A stretch of DNA of 64,000 nt from Pseudonocardia humida (GCF_023898865.1 NZ_JAGSOV010000005.1:1-64000); one strand, 5' to 3'; numbered from the stretch's first letter, positions 32,844-42,605 are shown. Program-made: numbers and translations. Notes: generated from the sequence alone by a model not told the origin.

Positions 32844-35800
32844 GTGGAGGACCAGCGGGATCCGGACGCGACGCGGGGTTCGCTGGTGGAGTCCGCGCCC
32901 GTCGGCCTGCTGACCCTCGACGTGGCCGGCCGGGTCGCGCAGGCCAACCCGGTGGCCGCGGAGCTGCTGCGCACTCCGCGGGCCGCGCTGCTGGGCGTCG
33001 AGCTGCACGCGCTCGTGCACGACGCCGCGCACGGCTGGCGCGACTGCCCGTTCCACCGGGCGGTGGACGGCGACGGTCCGCTGCGCGGCGAGGAGCTGTT
33101 CCACCGCCCGGACGGCAGCACGCTGGCGGTGGGCTGGAACGCCGGCCCGCTGCTGCGCGACGGGCGCGGCGTCGGCGCCGTCGTGGTGCTCGACGACATC
33201 TCCGAGCGCGCCGACGCCGCCGCGCGCGACCGCTTCCTGGCCGGGCTGGCCCGCGACCTGCAGCCGCTGGAGGACCCGGACGAGGTCATGGCCACGGTCG
33301 CCCGGCTGGTCGGCGAGCACCTGCGGTGCGACCGCTGCGCCTACGCCGAGGCCGAGGCCGACGAGGACCACTTCACGATGACCGGCAGCTACGCCCGGGG
33401 GCTGCCCGAGCTGGTCGGCCGGATGGCGATGTCGCAGTTCAGCGCGGAGACGCTGCGCTGCATGCGGGCCGGTGAGCCGTACGTGGTCGGCGACGCCTTC
33501 ACCGACCCGCGCATCCTGCCCGAGCAGCGCGACATCTACCGGCGCACCGGGATCACCGCGGTCATCTGCGTCCCGCTGCGCAAGCGCGGGCGGTTCGTCG
33601 CGGCGATGGCGGTGCACCACGCCACCCCTCGGGTGTGGACCGACGCCGAGGTCGACCTGCTCAGCACGGTCGTCGCCCGGTGCTGGGACTCCCTGCAGCG
33701 GGCGCACGCGCTGGCCGCGGTGCGCGAGAGCGAGCAGCGGTACCGGCTGCTGGTGGAACGGGCCAGCGACGCCATCTGGCTCAGCGACGAGCACGGCCGC
33801 TACGTCGAGGTCAACGAGGCCGCCTGCGAGCTGCTCGGCTACTCCCGCGAGCAGCTCCTGCAGATGTCGGGCGAGGACCTGGTGCGGGCACCGGACCGGG
33901 AGCGGCTCGCCGCGCTGCCGGGGCGCCTGGCCGACGGCAGGGCCCTGACCGAGGTGTGGGAGCTGCGCCGGGCCGACGGCAGCACGGTGCCGGTCGAGGT
34001 GAGCACGCGCTCGGCCGGGCGCGGTCGGCGGCAGTCGATCGGCCGCGACATCACCGCCCGGCTGCGCGCGGAGGCCGAGCGCGAGCGCCTGCTCGACCGC
34101 GAGCGCGAGGCCAACCGGAACCTGCGGGTGCTGCAGGGCGCCACCGCCGCACTCGCCATGGCCGACACCCCCGACCAGGTCCTGGAGGTGATCCTCGGGC
34201 AGGCCGGGCGGTTGGAGCCCGCGGGCGCCGTCGTCGTGCTGGGCCGCGGCGGTGCCTTCGACCTGCTCGTCGAGCGCGGCAGCACGGGTCCGCTGCCTGC
34301 GGCGACCGCCGCCGAGCACCCCCTCGCCGAGGCCGTGCGCACCGGGCAGCCGCAGTGGACGACCGAGCCGCTGGCACTGCCGCTGGTGGTCTCCGACCGG
34401 GCGATCGGCGCGGTCGGCCTGTGGTTCGACGACCGGCCCCCGCCGCTGACCGCCGAGCGCCGGGCCGCGGTGATGTCGGTGGCCGGCCAGTGCGCGCAGG
34501 CCCTCGACCGCGCCAGACTGCACGAGGCCGAGCACGAGGTCGCCGACGTGCTGCAGCGCAGCCTGCTGCCCGCGCGGCTGCCGGCGCTGGCCCGGCTGGC
34601 CTGCGCCGCCCGCTACACCCCCGCCGCCGAGCACGCGCTGTCGGGCGGCGACTGGTACGACCTCATCCCGGTGGACGGGTCGCGCGTCGCGCTGGTCGTG
34701 GGCGACGTGGTCGGCCACGGACCGGCGGCCGCGGCGGTGATGGGGCAGCTGCGCAGCGCGCTGGCCGCCCACCTGCTCGACGGCCACTCCCCCGCCGCCG
34801 CCCTGGAGCGCCTCGACCGGTTCGCCTCCCGCATCGCCGGAGCCGCCGGCAGCACCTGCGCGTGCATGGTGCTGGACTGGTCGACCGGCGAGCTGACCTG
34901 GTCACTGGCCGGACACCCACCGGTGCTGCTGGTCGACGACGACAGCGCGTACTTCCTGGAGGGCGGCGACGGCGCGGTGCTGGGCGTCCCCGGCCGGGCG
35001 CCCTACGCCGAGGCGAGTGCGACGGTGCCGGCGGGCGCCTCCGCGGTGCTCTACACCGACGGGCTGGTCGAGCGCCGCGGCGAGACCCTCGACACCGGTC
35101 TGGACCGGCTGGCCCACGCGGCCGTCCGGCGGGCCGCGTCGGACCCGGACGCGCTGGTGGCCGGCCTCGTCGAGGCCGTCCTGGACGCCGAGGGCCCGGC
35201 CGACGACGTCGCGCTGCTGGTGGTGAGGGCGATCCCGGCCCCGCTGTCGGGCCGGCTGCCGGCCGCGCCGACGAGCATGCGGGCGCTGCGCCGCGAGGTC
35301 GCCGGCTGGATCGCGGCGGCCGCGTTGGCCCCCGACACCGCGGAGGACCTGGAGCTCGCCCTCGGTGAGGCCGCCGCGAACGCCGCCGAGCACGCCTACC
35401 CCGAGGGCGGGGGCGAGTTCGAGTTCGCGGTGGCGCGCACCGACGACGGGTCCGTCGAGGCCCGGGTGCGCGACCACGGGCGGTGGCGCCCGGTCCCCGA
35501 GGACAACGGCTACCGCGGGCACGGCCTGCGGGTCATCCGCGAGCTGGGCCAGGACGTGCGCGTCGACCGCGGCGAGGACGGCACCGAGGTCCGGTTCCGG
35601 ATCCCGGCCGCGCCGGTGCGCCCGGGCGCACCGGCCCCTCGCCGGCCCGGCCGCGGGCGGGCCGGCGAGCCGGCGACGGTGCAGGAGTGGCCCGGCGGGT
35701 TGATCGTGCTGCGCGGCGACGTCGACTTCGCCGGGCGGGAGACGGTCGCCCCCGCGCTGCTGCGGGCGGCGAAGGGGCCGGGTCCGCTGGTCGTGGACCT

Positions 35801-35975
35801 GACCGCGGTGCGCTACCTGAGCAGCGCGGGTGTCGCGCTGCTGGCCCAGACCGCCGCCACCGGGGTCGCGCTGTCGGTGGTGGTGGCGGCGGGGTCGGCG
35901 CCGGCGCGGGTGCTGGAGCTGACCGGCCTCACCGGTGCGCTGGCGGTGACGGTGCGCGACGCGGAGGGGCCGTGA
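32844..35975 (+). CDS. PAS-GAF-PAS-GAF-PP2C phosphatase fused to anti-sigma kinase and STAS domains
   Basis: A 1043-residue signalling protein. In order: PAS (about 15-110), GAF (about 130-280, GEHLRCDRCAYAEAEADEDH), PAS (about 300-415), GAF (about 430-560), SpoIIE/RsbU-type PP2C phosphatase (about 580-790, GGDWYDLIPVDGSRVALVVG and YTDGLVERRGE), an RsbW-like ATPase (about 800-905, LALGEAAANAAEHAYPEGGG) and a STAS antagonist domain (about 930-1035, RYLSSAGVALLAQ). All three partners of a sigma-factor switch are thus on one chain. The STAS site has SSAG, so the kinase could phosphorylate the first Ser and the phosphatase reverse it. GTG at 32844 is chosen from the leaderless promoter. Confidence 0.9.
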   Translation: MEDQRDPDATRGSLVESAPVGLLTLDVAGRVAQANPVAAELLRTPRAALLGVELHALVHDAAHGWRDCPFHRAVDGDGPLRGEELFHRPDGSTLAVGWNAGPLLRDGRGVGAVVVLDDISERADAAARDRFLAGLARDLQPLEDPDEVMATVARLVGEHLRCDRCAYAEAEADEDHFTMTGSYARGLPELVGRMAMSQFSAETLRCMRAGEPYVVGDAFTDPRILPEQRDIYRRTGITAVICVPLRKRGRFVAAMAVHHATPRVWTDAEVDLLSTVVARCWDSLQRAHALAAVRESEQRYRLLVERASDAIWLSDEHGRYVEVNEAACELLGYSREQLLQMSGEDLVRAPDRERLAALPGRLADGRALTEVWELRRADGSTVPVEVSTRSAGRGRRQSIGRDITARLRAEAERERLLDREREANRNLRVLQGATAALAMADTPDQVLEVILGQAGRLEPAGAVVVLGRGGAFDLLVERGSTGPLPAATAAEHPLAEAVRTGQPQWTTEPLALPLVVSDRAIGAVGLWFDDRPPPLTAERRAAVMSVAGQCAQALDRARLHEAEHEVADVLQRSLLPARLPALARLACAARYTPAAEHALSGGDWYDLIPVDGSRVALVVGDVVGHGPAAAAVMGQLRSALAAHLLDGHSPAAALERLDRFASRIAGAAGSTCACMVLDWSTGELTWSLAGHPPVLLVDDDSAYFLEGGDGAVLGVPGRAPYAEASATVPAGASAVLYTDGLVERRGETLDTGLDRLAHAAVRRAASDPDALVAGLVEAVLDAEGPADDVALLVVRAIPAPLSGRLPAAPTSMRALRREVAGWIAAAALAPDTAEDLELALGEAAANAAEHAYPEGGGEFEFAVARTDDGSVEARVRDHGRWRPVPEDNGYRGHGLRVIRELGQDVRVDRGEDGTEVRFRIPAAPVRPGAPAPRRPGRGRAGEPATVQEWPGGLIVLRGDVDFAGRETVAPALLRAAKGPGPLVVDLTAVRYLSSAGVALLAQTAATGVALSVVVAAGSAPARVLELTGLTGALAVTVRDAEGP

Positions 35976-35984
35976 CGGCGGGGC

Positions 35985-36407
35985 TCAGTCGACGGCGACG
36001 TCGACGGTGACGTCGATGTTGCCGCGGGTGGCGTTGGAGTACGGGCAGACCTGGTGGGCCGCCTCGACCAGCTCGGTGGCGGTTGCCCGGTCGACGCCGG
36101 GGATGTCGGCGTGCAGCGCCACGGTCAGCCCGAACCCGCCCGCGTCGTTCGGCCCGATGCCCACCTCGGCCGACACCGCGGAGTCGGTGAGCTCCAGCTT
36201 GCGCTGGCGGGCGACCACCTTGAGCGCGGAGTGGAAGCAGGCCGAGTAGCCGGCGGCGAAGAGCTGCTCGGGGTTGCTCGCCCCGCCCGCCCCGCCCATC
36301 TCCTTGGGGGTGGCCAGGTCGAGGTCGATCAGGCCGTCGGACGAGCGGACGTGGCCGTTGCGGGCGTCGCCGGTGGACATGGCGGCGGCGGTGTAGAGGA
36401 CCTTCAC
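35985..36407 (-). CDS. ohr: organic hydroperoxide resistance protein (Ohr, OsmC family)
   Basis: A 140-residue thiol peroxidase that reduces organic hydroperoxides using lipoylated partners. Both catalytic cysteines are present, in GYSACFHSAL and HQVCPYSNATRGN, with the conserved Glu/Arg surroundings (ASNPEQLFAAGY). The start KVLYTAAAMSTGDARNG is typical and uses GTG at 36407. It is divergent from a TetR regulator rather than the usual MarR-type OhrR, and two mirror-image operators lie between. Confidence 0.94.
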   Translation of the reverse strand: MKVLYTAAAMSTGDARNGHVRSSDGLIDLDLATPKEMGGAGGASNPEQLFAAGYSACFHSALKVVARQRKLELTDSAVSAEVGIGPNDAGGFGLTVALHADIPGVDRATATELVEAAHQVCPYSNATRGNIDVTVDVAVD

Positions 36408-36425
36408 GGTGGCGGCTCCCTAGGT

Positions 36426-36439
36426 AGAACGTTCGGTCT
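36426..36439. promoter_or_regulatory. operator copy 1 of the ohr/TetR pair
   Basis: AGAACGTTCGGTCT contains the palindrome GAACGTTC. It is the exact reverse complement of the copy at 36481-36494 and lies 19 bases before the ohr start. Confidence 0.7.
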
Positions 36440-36480
36440 CTTTCTGTCTCCGAGAGTGGCACGCGCGCTCGGGTAGCGCA

Positions 36481-36494
36481 AGACCGAACGTTCT
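36481..36494. promoter_or_regulatory. operator copy 2 of the ohr/TetR pair
   Basis: AGACCGAACGTTCT mirrors copy 1 and precedes a TAGGCT -10-like element (36501-36506), six bases before the TetR GTG. Binding here would block the regulator's own leaderless promoter. Confidence 0.7.
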
Positions 36495-36512
36495 CCCTGT
36501 TAGGCTGGTCGC

Positions 36513-37076
36513 GTGTCCACCACCACCGTGCGGCGCGTGTCCGAGGCCCGCGAGCGCCTGCTGCGCACCGCATCGGCGCTGTTCTACGCCGAAGGCATCC
36601 GCGCCGTCGGGGTCGACCGGGTCATCGAGGAGGCCGGGATCACCCGGGCCACCTTCTACCGGCACTTCCCCAGCAAGGACGACCTCGTCGTCGCCTACCT
36701 CACCGTCGTGCACGAGGCCGTCCGCGACGCCGCGGGCGAGGAGGTGGGCGAGCAGCGGCTGCGCCGCACCGTCGGCACGATGGGCGAGATGGTGTGCTCC
36801 CCCGGCTTCCGCGGCTGCTCGTTCATCAACGCCGCCGCCGAGTTCGCCGACCCCGACAGCCCCGTGCACCGGGCGGTCACCGCGCACCGCCGATGGCTCG
36901 GCGCGCTGTTCGCGGCCGACCTGACCGCCGCGGGCCACCCCGACCCCGCCGCCGCGGCCGCCCACCTGATGATGCTGCGCGACGGCGCGATGGTCGCCGG
37001 CTACCTGGCCGACCCCGAGGTCGCCCGGACCACCCTCGGCCGCGGGCTCGACGCGATCCTGGCCGAGGCCCGATGA
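36513..37076 (+). CDS. TetR-family regulator beside ohr
   Basis: A 187-residue TetR protein. The helix-turn-helix region is [20 protein letters not shown] followed by [12 protein letters not shown] pair of cysteines ([10 protein letters not shown], about residues 94-101) in the ligand domain is notable beside a peroxidase gene and could sense oxidants. GTG at 36513 has TAGGCT six bases upstream, fitting a leaderless transcript. It probably controls itself, ohr and the nitronate monooxygenase gene that starts seven bases after it. Confidence 0.88.
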   Translation: MSTTTVRRVSEARERLLRTASALFYAEGIRAVGVDRVIEEAGITRATFYRHFPSKDDLVVAYLTVVHEAVRDAAGEEVGEQRLRRTVGTMGEMVCSPGFRGCSFINAAAEFADPDSPVHRAVTAHRRWLGALFAADLTAAGHPDPAAAAAHLMMLRDGAMVAGYLADPEVARTTLGRGLDAILAEAR

Positions 37077-37083
37077 TCTGCCG

Positions 37084-38136
37084 GTGACCAGCCCCCGCGA
37101 ACGCGCCGCCGCGTTCTGCCGCCGCTACGGCCTGCGCGTCCCCGTCCTCGAGGCCCCGATGGCCGGCGCCTGCCCGCCGGAGCTGGCCGTGGCGGTCGCC
37201 GAGGCCGGCGGCATGGGCGCGAACGGCGTCGTGCTCGACCCGCCCCCGCGCATCACCGAGTGGGTGCAGCGCTTCCGCGCGGCCGGCGACGGCCCGCTCC
37301 AGCTCAACATCTGGATCCCCGACCCTCCGGTCGACGCCCCGGCGCGCGTCGCGGCGGCCGAGGCGTTCCTGGCCCGCTTCGGCGAGCCCGGCGAGCCCGG
37401 CCGGGCGGCACCGGTGTTCAGCGAGCAGTTCGCCGCGATGCTGGCGGCCCGGCCGACGGTCGTGTCCTCGATCATGGGCCTGTTCGAGCCCGACCAGGTC
37501 CGCGCGCTGCACGAGCGCGGCATCGCCTGGTTCGCCTGCGCCACCACCCTCGACGACGCCCTGGCCGCCCAGGACGCCGGGGCCGACGCGGTGGTCGCCC
37601 AGGGCATGGAGGCGGGCGGGCACCGCGGCACGTTCGACCCGGACGCCGCGGAGGCCACCACGGTCGGGCTGTTCGCGCTGCTGCCCCGGTTCGCCGACGC
37701 GCTGCGGGTCCCGGTGGTCGCGGCCGGCGGGATCGCCGACGGGCGCGGTGTGGCCGCCGCCCTGGCGCTGGGCGCGAGCGCCGTGCAGGTCGGCACCGCC
37801 CTGCTGCGCTCCCCCGAGGCCGCGATCGCGCCCGCATGGGCGGCCGCGCTGGAGGGGCTGGCCCCGGAGGACACGGTGCCCACCCGCGCCTACTCCGGGC
37901 GGCTGGGCCGCGCCGCGCCCACCCCGTACGTGACGGCGTGGACATCGTCCGACGCGCCGCCGCCCGCCCCCTACCCGCAGCAGCGCAGGCTGGTCGGGCG
38001 CTGGCGGGCCGGGCGGCCCGACGGGCTCGACGCGGTCAACTTCTGGTCCGGCCAGAGCGCCGCCCTGGCCACCGCCGAGCCCGCGGGCGCCATCGTGTCC
38101 CGCATGTGGCGCGAGGCGCAGGCGCTGCTCGGCTGA
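37084..38136 (+). CDS. nitronate monooxygenase (2-nitropropane dioxygenase family)
   Basis: A 350-residue FMN-dependent TIM-barrel enzyme. [20 protein letters not shown], the FMN-phosphate site [15 protein letters not shown] with the catalytic His, [20 protein letters not shown] and [12 protein letters not shown] match the nitronate monooxygenase family, which detoxifies propionate 3-nitronate and related compounds. Start GTG at 37084 is seven bases after the TetR gene, so the two are likely co-transcribed and under the same oxidant- or toxin-responsive control as ohr. Confidence 0.9.
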   Translation: MTSPRERAAAFCRRYGLRVPVLEAPMAGACPPELAVAVAEAGGMGANGVVLDPPPRITEWVQRFRAAGDGPLQLNIWIPDPPVDAPARVAAAEAFLARFGEPGEPGRAAPVFSEQFAAMLAARPTVVSSIMGLFEPDQVRALHERGIAWFACATTLDDALAAQDAGADAVVAQGMEAGGHRGTFDPDAAEATTVGLFALLPRFADALRVPVVAAGGIADGRGVAAALALGASAVQVGTALLRSPEAAIAPAWAAALEGLAPEDTVPTRAYSGRLGRAAPTPYVTAWTSSDAPPPAPYPQQRRLVGRWRAGRPDGLDAVNFWSGQSAALATAEPAGAIVSRMWREAQALLG

Positions 38137-38257
38137 GGGGTCGGTACCGCAGGTCGGCGACCACACCGAAGTGGTCCGACCCGACCAACCTCGTAGGCGC
38201 GTGGGAGCGCTCACATCCGTACCCCCACTCGGGGGACGGGGCCGTCACTCCCCGTGC

Positions 38258-38263
38258 TAGCCT
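38258..38263 (+). promoter_or_regulatory. -10 element of the LAL regulator gene
   Basis: TAGCCT lies six bases before the GTG at 38270 and no ribosome binding site is seen, so the transcript is probably leaderless. Confidence 0.45.
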
Positions 38264-38269
38264 CCCCGC

Positions 38270-41203
38270 GTGCTGGTGGGCCGCGGCGGGGAGTGCGGCC
38301 GGCTCGACGACGTCCTGGTGGCCGCGGCTGCGGGAGACCCACGCGTCGTGGCGCTGCGCGGTGATCCCGGGATGGGCAAGACCTGCCTGCTGCAGTACGT
38401 GGCGGAGCAGGCCGGTGGCTTCCGCGTGGTCCGGGCCGCCGGGCACGAGGCCGAGCGGGAGATCCCGTTCGCGGCGCTGTCGATGCTCGTCGGCCCCCTG
38501 CTGGCCACGGTGCCCCGGCTGCCCGACGCGCAGGCCTCCGCGCTGGAGGGCGCGCTGAACCTGGGCCCGGCCGTGCACGGCGACCGGCTCGCCGTCGGCC
38601 CGGCCACGCTGGCCGCGCTGGCCGCGGCGGCCGAGCAGGGCCCGGTGCTGCTGGCCGTCGACGACGTGCACCTGTTCGACATGCCCTCGCTGGAGACGCT
38701 GTTCTTCGCGCTGCGCCGGCTGCACTCCGAGCGCGTCGCGGTCGTGATGACCGCCCGCTCGGAGGCCGACGTGCTGCCGGTCGTCGAGCAGTGGCTCGAG
38801 CCGATCGAGCAGATCCGCGTCGAGGGCCTCGACCTGGAGTCCGCCCGGCAGCTGACCGCCGAGCGCGGCACGCTGTCGGTCGCGACGTGGGAGGCCGCGA
38901 CCGGCAACCCGCTGGCGCTGCTCGAGATGACCGCGTCCACCAGCGCGGACGTCCTCGACGAGCCGCTGCAGCTCTCGGCACGGCTGCTGCGCGCCTACGG
39001 CAGGCGCCTGGTCGGGCTGCCCGCGCGCACCCGCGACGCCCTGCTGCTGCTCGCGGTGGCCGGCCGGGCGGGCGACATGCTCGACGGGGCGCTGGCCCAG
39101 CGCGGGCTCGACCGCTCCGACCTGGAACCGGCCGAGGACACCGGGCTGATCGTGCAGGACTCGGGCACCACGGCGTTCACCCATCCCCTCGTCTGCAGCG
39201 CCGTGTACCACTCGGCCTCGCCTGCCACCAAGCGCTCCGCGCACCGCACCCTGGTCGAGGTGTACTCCGGGCGCAGCGCCCCCGGCGCTGCGGAGCGCCG
39301 CGCGTTCCACCTGGCCGCGGCCACCGCCGGGCCGGACGAGGCGGTCGCCGCCCAGCTCGCCGAGTCCGCGCGCACCGCCGCCGCCCGGCACAGCCACACC
39401 ACCGCGGCCGTGCTGTTCGAGAAGGCCGCCCGGCTCAGCCCGCCCGGACCCGACCGCGCGGCCCGCATCCTGGAGGCCGCCCTGGCCGGGCAGGCCGCAG
39501 GCACCCTCGACGTGGTCGCCCCCCTGCTCGACGCGGCGATCGCCGAGACCGAGGACGAGGACCTGCTCACCGCGGCCCAGCACCTGCAGTGCCGGATCGC
39601 GATGTGGAGCGGGCACCCCGCGCAGGCCCGCGACCAGCTGCTCGACCTGGCCGAGCGCACCCGGACGCGCTCGCCGCAGTGGTCGGCGGTGATGCTCAGC
39701 CAGGCCGCGGTCGTCAGCATCACCCTGGGCGACCAGCGCGCCGCGGGCGACATGGCCGCCCGCGCCGCCGAACTGGTGCGCGGCGTGCCCGACGAGCTCG
39801 CGCTGCAGGTGCTGCTCGTGCGCGCGCTGACGATCGCGATGAACGACGACCCGGCCCCGGCGCGGGCCCTGCTGCAGCGCTGCGAACCGCACCTGCGCGC
39901 GGTCGATCCGCTCTCGATCGATCAGCTCCCGGTGGTGGCCGCGCTGGCCTACGCCTCCTTCGAGGAGACCGCGCCCGCCCGCGCGCTGCTGGAGGGCTCC
40001 GTGCGCGCCACCCGCAACGCGCAGGCCGTCGGGCTACTGCCGTTCCAGCTGTCCTGGCTGGCCTGGCAGTGCTGGCGCGACGGCGAGTGGGTCAGCGCGC
40101 TGGCCCACGCCCAGGCCGCCGTCCAGCTCGCCGAGGAGACCGGGTGGGCCACCGAGCTGCCCAACGGGCTCATCGTGCAGGCCACCGTGGAGGCCGCGCT
40201 GGGCAACGCCGAGGACGCCAGGACGCACGCCGAGCAGGCCGCCCGCATCGGCGCCGGCCAGTCCGACTCGAGGATCTTCGCCGCGCACGCCGCCCGGGTG
40301 CTGGGCCTGCTGGAGCTCGGGGCCGGGCACCCCGAGCAGGCCGCGGAGCACCTGGAGGCGGCGGGCGGGTTCGCGCTGGCCCACCGCATCGGCGACCGGG
40401 TGCTGTTCAGCTGGGCCGCCGACCTGACCGAGGCGCTGGTCCGCTCCGGGCGGGTCGAGCAGGCGCGCACGGCGTCGCTCGCGGTGGCCCGGGAGGCCGA
40501 GCGCACCGGCGGGCCGAACGCGATGGCCGTCGCCGCCCGCTGCCGGGCGCTGCTGGCCGAGTCCGACGAGGACGGCCTGCGCGCCTTCGAGGAGGCCCTG
40601 CGCCGGCACACCTCGGCGGGCAGGCCGTTCGAGCAGGCCCGCACCCAGCTCTGCTACGGCGAGTTCCTGCGCCGCCAGCAGCGCCGCGTGGACGCCCGCC
40701 CGCACCTGACCGCGGCACTGGCCACCTTCACCCGCCTCGGCGCGGCGCCCTGGGCGCGGCGGGCCGAGGCCGAGCTGCAGGCCACCGGGATGACCTCGCG
40801 GCGCAGCGCCGCCCCCAGCACCACCGAGCGGCTCACCCCGCAGGAGCTGCAGGTGGCCACCGTCGTCGCCGACGGGGCGACCAACTCCGAGGCCGCGACC
40901 CGGCTGTTCCTGTCGGCCAAGACGATCGAGTACCACCTGTCCAACGTCTACCGCAAGCTCGGCATCCGCTCCCGGGTCGAGCTGGCCCGGCGGATGATGG
41001 AGGGCCCGGAGCAGCCCGCGCCGACGCCCCGGGCCGCGCCGTCGAGCCCGCCGTCGAGCCCACCGTCGCACCCCCCGGCCCAGTCGCGACCGCGCTCGGG
41101 GCCCCGGGCCACCCCGCCCGCGGCGCCCCGCGCCGCGCCGCCCGGCGCCTCGGACGCGCTCAGCCCTGGTCCCGCCGCGGCCAGACCGCCCGCCATGGCC
41201 TGA
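38270..41203 (+). CDS. LAL-type LuxR regulator with AAA ATPase
   Basis: A 977-residue large ATP-binding LuxR regulator. The N-terminal ATPase has Walker A GDPGMGKTCLL (about 31-41) and Walker B VLLAVDDVHLFD (about 125-136). A long middle part is helical repeats (TPR-like) that probably bind a signal or partner. The C-terminal LuxR helix-turn-helix reads LTPQELQVATVVADGATNSE and TIEYHLSNVYRKLGI (about 865-915), followed by a Pro/Ser-rich tail. LAL proteins often activate secondary-metabolism or sugar-use operons; the target is unknown. The last 44 bases overlap the convergent gene. Confidence 0.92.
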   Translation: MLVGRGGECGRLDDVLVAAAAGDPRVVALRGDPGMGKTCLLQYVAEQAGGFRVVRAAGHEAEREIPFAALSMLVGPLLATVPRLPDAQASALEGALNLGPAVHGDRLAVGPATLAALAAAAEQGPVLLAVDDVHLFDMPSLETLFFALRRLHSERVAVVMTARSEADVLPVVEQWLEPIEQIRVEGLDLESARQLTAERGTLSVATWEAATGNPLALLEMTASTSADVLDEPLQLSARLLRAYGRRLVGLPARTRDALLLLAVAGRAGDMLDGALAQRGLDRSDLEPAEDTGLIVQDSGTTAFTHPLVCSAVYHSASPATKRSAHRTLVEVYSGRSAPGAAERRAFHLAAATAGPDEAVAAQLAESARTAAARHSHTTAAVLFEKAARLSPPGPDRAARILEAALAGQAAGTLDVVAPLLDAAIAETEDEDLLTAAQHLQCRIAMWSGHPAQARDQLLDLAERTRTRSPQWSAVMLSQAAVVSITLGDQRAAGDMAARAAELVRGVPDELALQVLLVRALTIAMNDDPAPARALLQRCEPHLRAVDPLSIDQLPVVAALAYASFEETAPARALLEGSVRATRNAQAVGLLPFQLSWLAWQCWRDGEWVSALAHAQAAVQLAEETGWATELPNGLIVQATVEAALGNAEDARTHAEQAARIGAGQSDSRIFAAHAARVLGLLELGAGHPEQAAEHLEAAGGFALAHRIGDRVLFSWAADLTEALVRSGRVEQARTASLAVAREAERTGGPNAMAVAARCRALLAESDEDGLRAFEEALRRHTSAGRPFEQARTQLCYGEFLRRQQRRVDARPHLTAALATFTRLGAAPWARRAEAELQATGMTSRRSAAPSTTERLTPQELQVATVVADGATNSEAATRLFLSAKTIEYHLSNVYRKLGIRSRVELARRMMEGPEQPAPTPRAAPSSPPSSPPSHPPAQSRPRSGPRATPPAAPRAAPPGASDALSPGPAAARPPAMA

Positions 41204-41921
41204 CCGCCTTCTCCGCCGCCTCGGCGCCCACCGCCACCGGCTCGACGCCCGGCCCGACCAGCGGTTCGACCGCCGGTGCTGCCGGTGCTGACGGTGCCGC
41301 CGACTCCGTCGGTCGCGGCGGCAGGACCGACGGGACCGGCGCCCCGAAGGAGATGGCCAGCTGGGCGGGCGTCACCTTCACCACGTCCTGGTTGAAGATC
41401 GCCCCGACCGCCAGCAGGCACCGGGCCACCAGCCCCGAGCACGTGTAGGTGCCGTCCATGAAGAAGGTGATCCGCCAGCCCAGGAACGCCCACAGGGCGA
41501 TGCTGACCGTGGACAGCGCGCTGTACTGCGCCTTGCGCTCGAGGATGTCGACCGCGACGTCGACGACCTGCTGGCGGTCCTCGGGCGAGGCGTCGATGTG
41601 CACGATCGTGTACGGCTCGTCGACGTAGTCGGCCAGCGTCGCGTGGCGCACGCCCGACCCGACCGCCTCGACCAGGTCGCCGTCGGCGGAGATGATCAGG
41701 GCGGCGTGGGTGTACTCGCGGTAGACGCGGTGGTCGCGGCGCAGGCGGCGGGCCTGGCCGAACCGGATCAGCCGGTGGCGGAACCCGTGCGCGCGGCTGA
41801 GCAGGAAGTCGCCCGGCTGGACGGCCTTGGCCGTGCCGCCCCCGGGGACCCGCTCGATCGTGACGTGGTCGAGGGAGAGGGCCGGGGGGACCTCGCGGCG
41901 GGGTGGGTGCGTCGCGGCCAT
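41160..41921 (-). CDS. permuted papain-like (YiiX/NlpC-P60 group) protein
   Basis: A 253-residue protein with the circularly permuted papain-like pattern. GDFLLSRAHGFRHRLIRFGQ starts the domain, the His is in YTHAALI (about residue 72), EAVGSGVRHATL follows, and the Cys is in YTCSGLVARCLLAVG (about residue 164). Such enzymes cleave amide bonds in peptidoglycan or lipids. No signal peptide is seen; a hydrophobic stretch near 145-160 might contact membrane. The C-terminal 60 residues are Ala/Pro-rich. It is on the strand of the ECF sigma gene and may belong to its unit. Confidence 0.72.
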   Translation of the reverse strand: MAATHPPRREVPPALSLDHVTIERVPGGGTAKAVQPGDFLLSRAHGFRHRLIRFGQARRLRRDHRVYREYTHAALIISADGDLVEAVGSGVRHATLADYVDEPYTIVHIDASPEDRQQVVDVAVDILERKAQYSALSTVSIALWAFLGWRITFFMDGTYTCSGLVARCLLAVGAIFNQDVVKVTPAQLAISFGAPVPSVLPPRPTESAAPSAPAAPAVEPLVGPGVEPVAVGAEAAEKAVRPWRAVWPRRDQG

Positions 41922-42101
41922 CGCTGTGCTCCTGCGGGACGGGTCCGGCCGCGGGCGCGGGCGCGGGGAGCGCGCGCCGGGCGGCGGGACGGGGTGGTGC
42001 TCGCGACATCGCCGCGCACGGCGGCGCGGGGGCTGTCCACCGCACCATAGAACGGCGCGGCGCGCGGCGGGGTCGCCCGCCGCGGCGCTGGGGTGTCCGG
42101 T

Positions 42102-42605
42102 TCACGCCGGGCGGTCACCGGCCAACCCCCTCGAACGGTCGGTGGGGCCCGGGCGGGCGCCACGGGGTGCTCCACCCGCGGTGACGGACGGGTCGAGCGG
42201 CCCACCGGCGGCGACGACCAGCCGGGGCAGGTCGCACAGGTGCTGGTCGTCGACCGAGAACGTGGACCCGCCGGTACCGCCCTGGTCGAAGGCGACGAGC
42301 CGGTAGTACAGCAACCCGGAGGCGCCCAGGCGGCGCCAGGCCTGCACGGGCACCGTCCACCGGTCGCCGGTGCCGAAGACGCCCTCGATCTCGCCGCCGA
42401 AGTAGTAGTTGTCGCCCGAGCGGTGCTCGATGGTCTCCATCAGCGTGCGGGAGGTGGCCATCTCGACCATCCACAGCGGCAGCCCGGCGGCGTCCACCCG
42501 GAACTGCGGGGGCGCCCCGGCGGCCGGCCAGGTGGCCGGTCCGACGATGCGGGGCTGGACCGCGGCGAGGGCGGTGGGCAGCGGGCGGGGCGTCGCGCGG
42601 GACAC
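42102..42605 (-). CDS. hypothetical protein in the ECF sigma unit
   Basis: A 167-residue protein not recognised. The middle (about 30-135) looks beta-rich: PPQFRVDAAGLPLWMVEMAT, NYYFGGEIEGVFGTGDRWTV and GLLYYRLVAFDQGGT followed by FSVDDQHLCDLP. The last 30 residues are Gly/Arg/Pro-rich. The gene starts 10 bases after the ECF sigma gene, so co-expression is likely. The composition suggests a small binding or substrate protein rather than an anti-sigma factor, since no membrane helix or zinc motif is seen. Confidence 0.6.
   Translation of the reverse strand: MSRATPRPLPTALAAVQPRIVGPATWPAAGAPPQFRVDAAGLPLWMVEMATSRTLMETIEHRSGDNYYFGGEIEGVFGTGDRWTVPVQAWRRLGASGLLYYRLVAFDQGGTGGSTFSVDDQHLCDLPRLVVAAGGPLDPSVTAGGAPRGARPGPTDRSRGLAGDRPA

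Noticed and set aside
32004..34787. A 927-codon minus-strand open frame
   Set aside because: It is the mirror of the TetR, NTF2-like and PP2C genes and shows only low-complexity composition.
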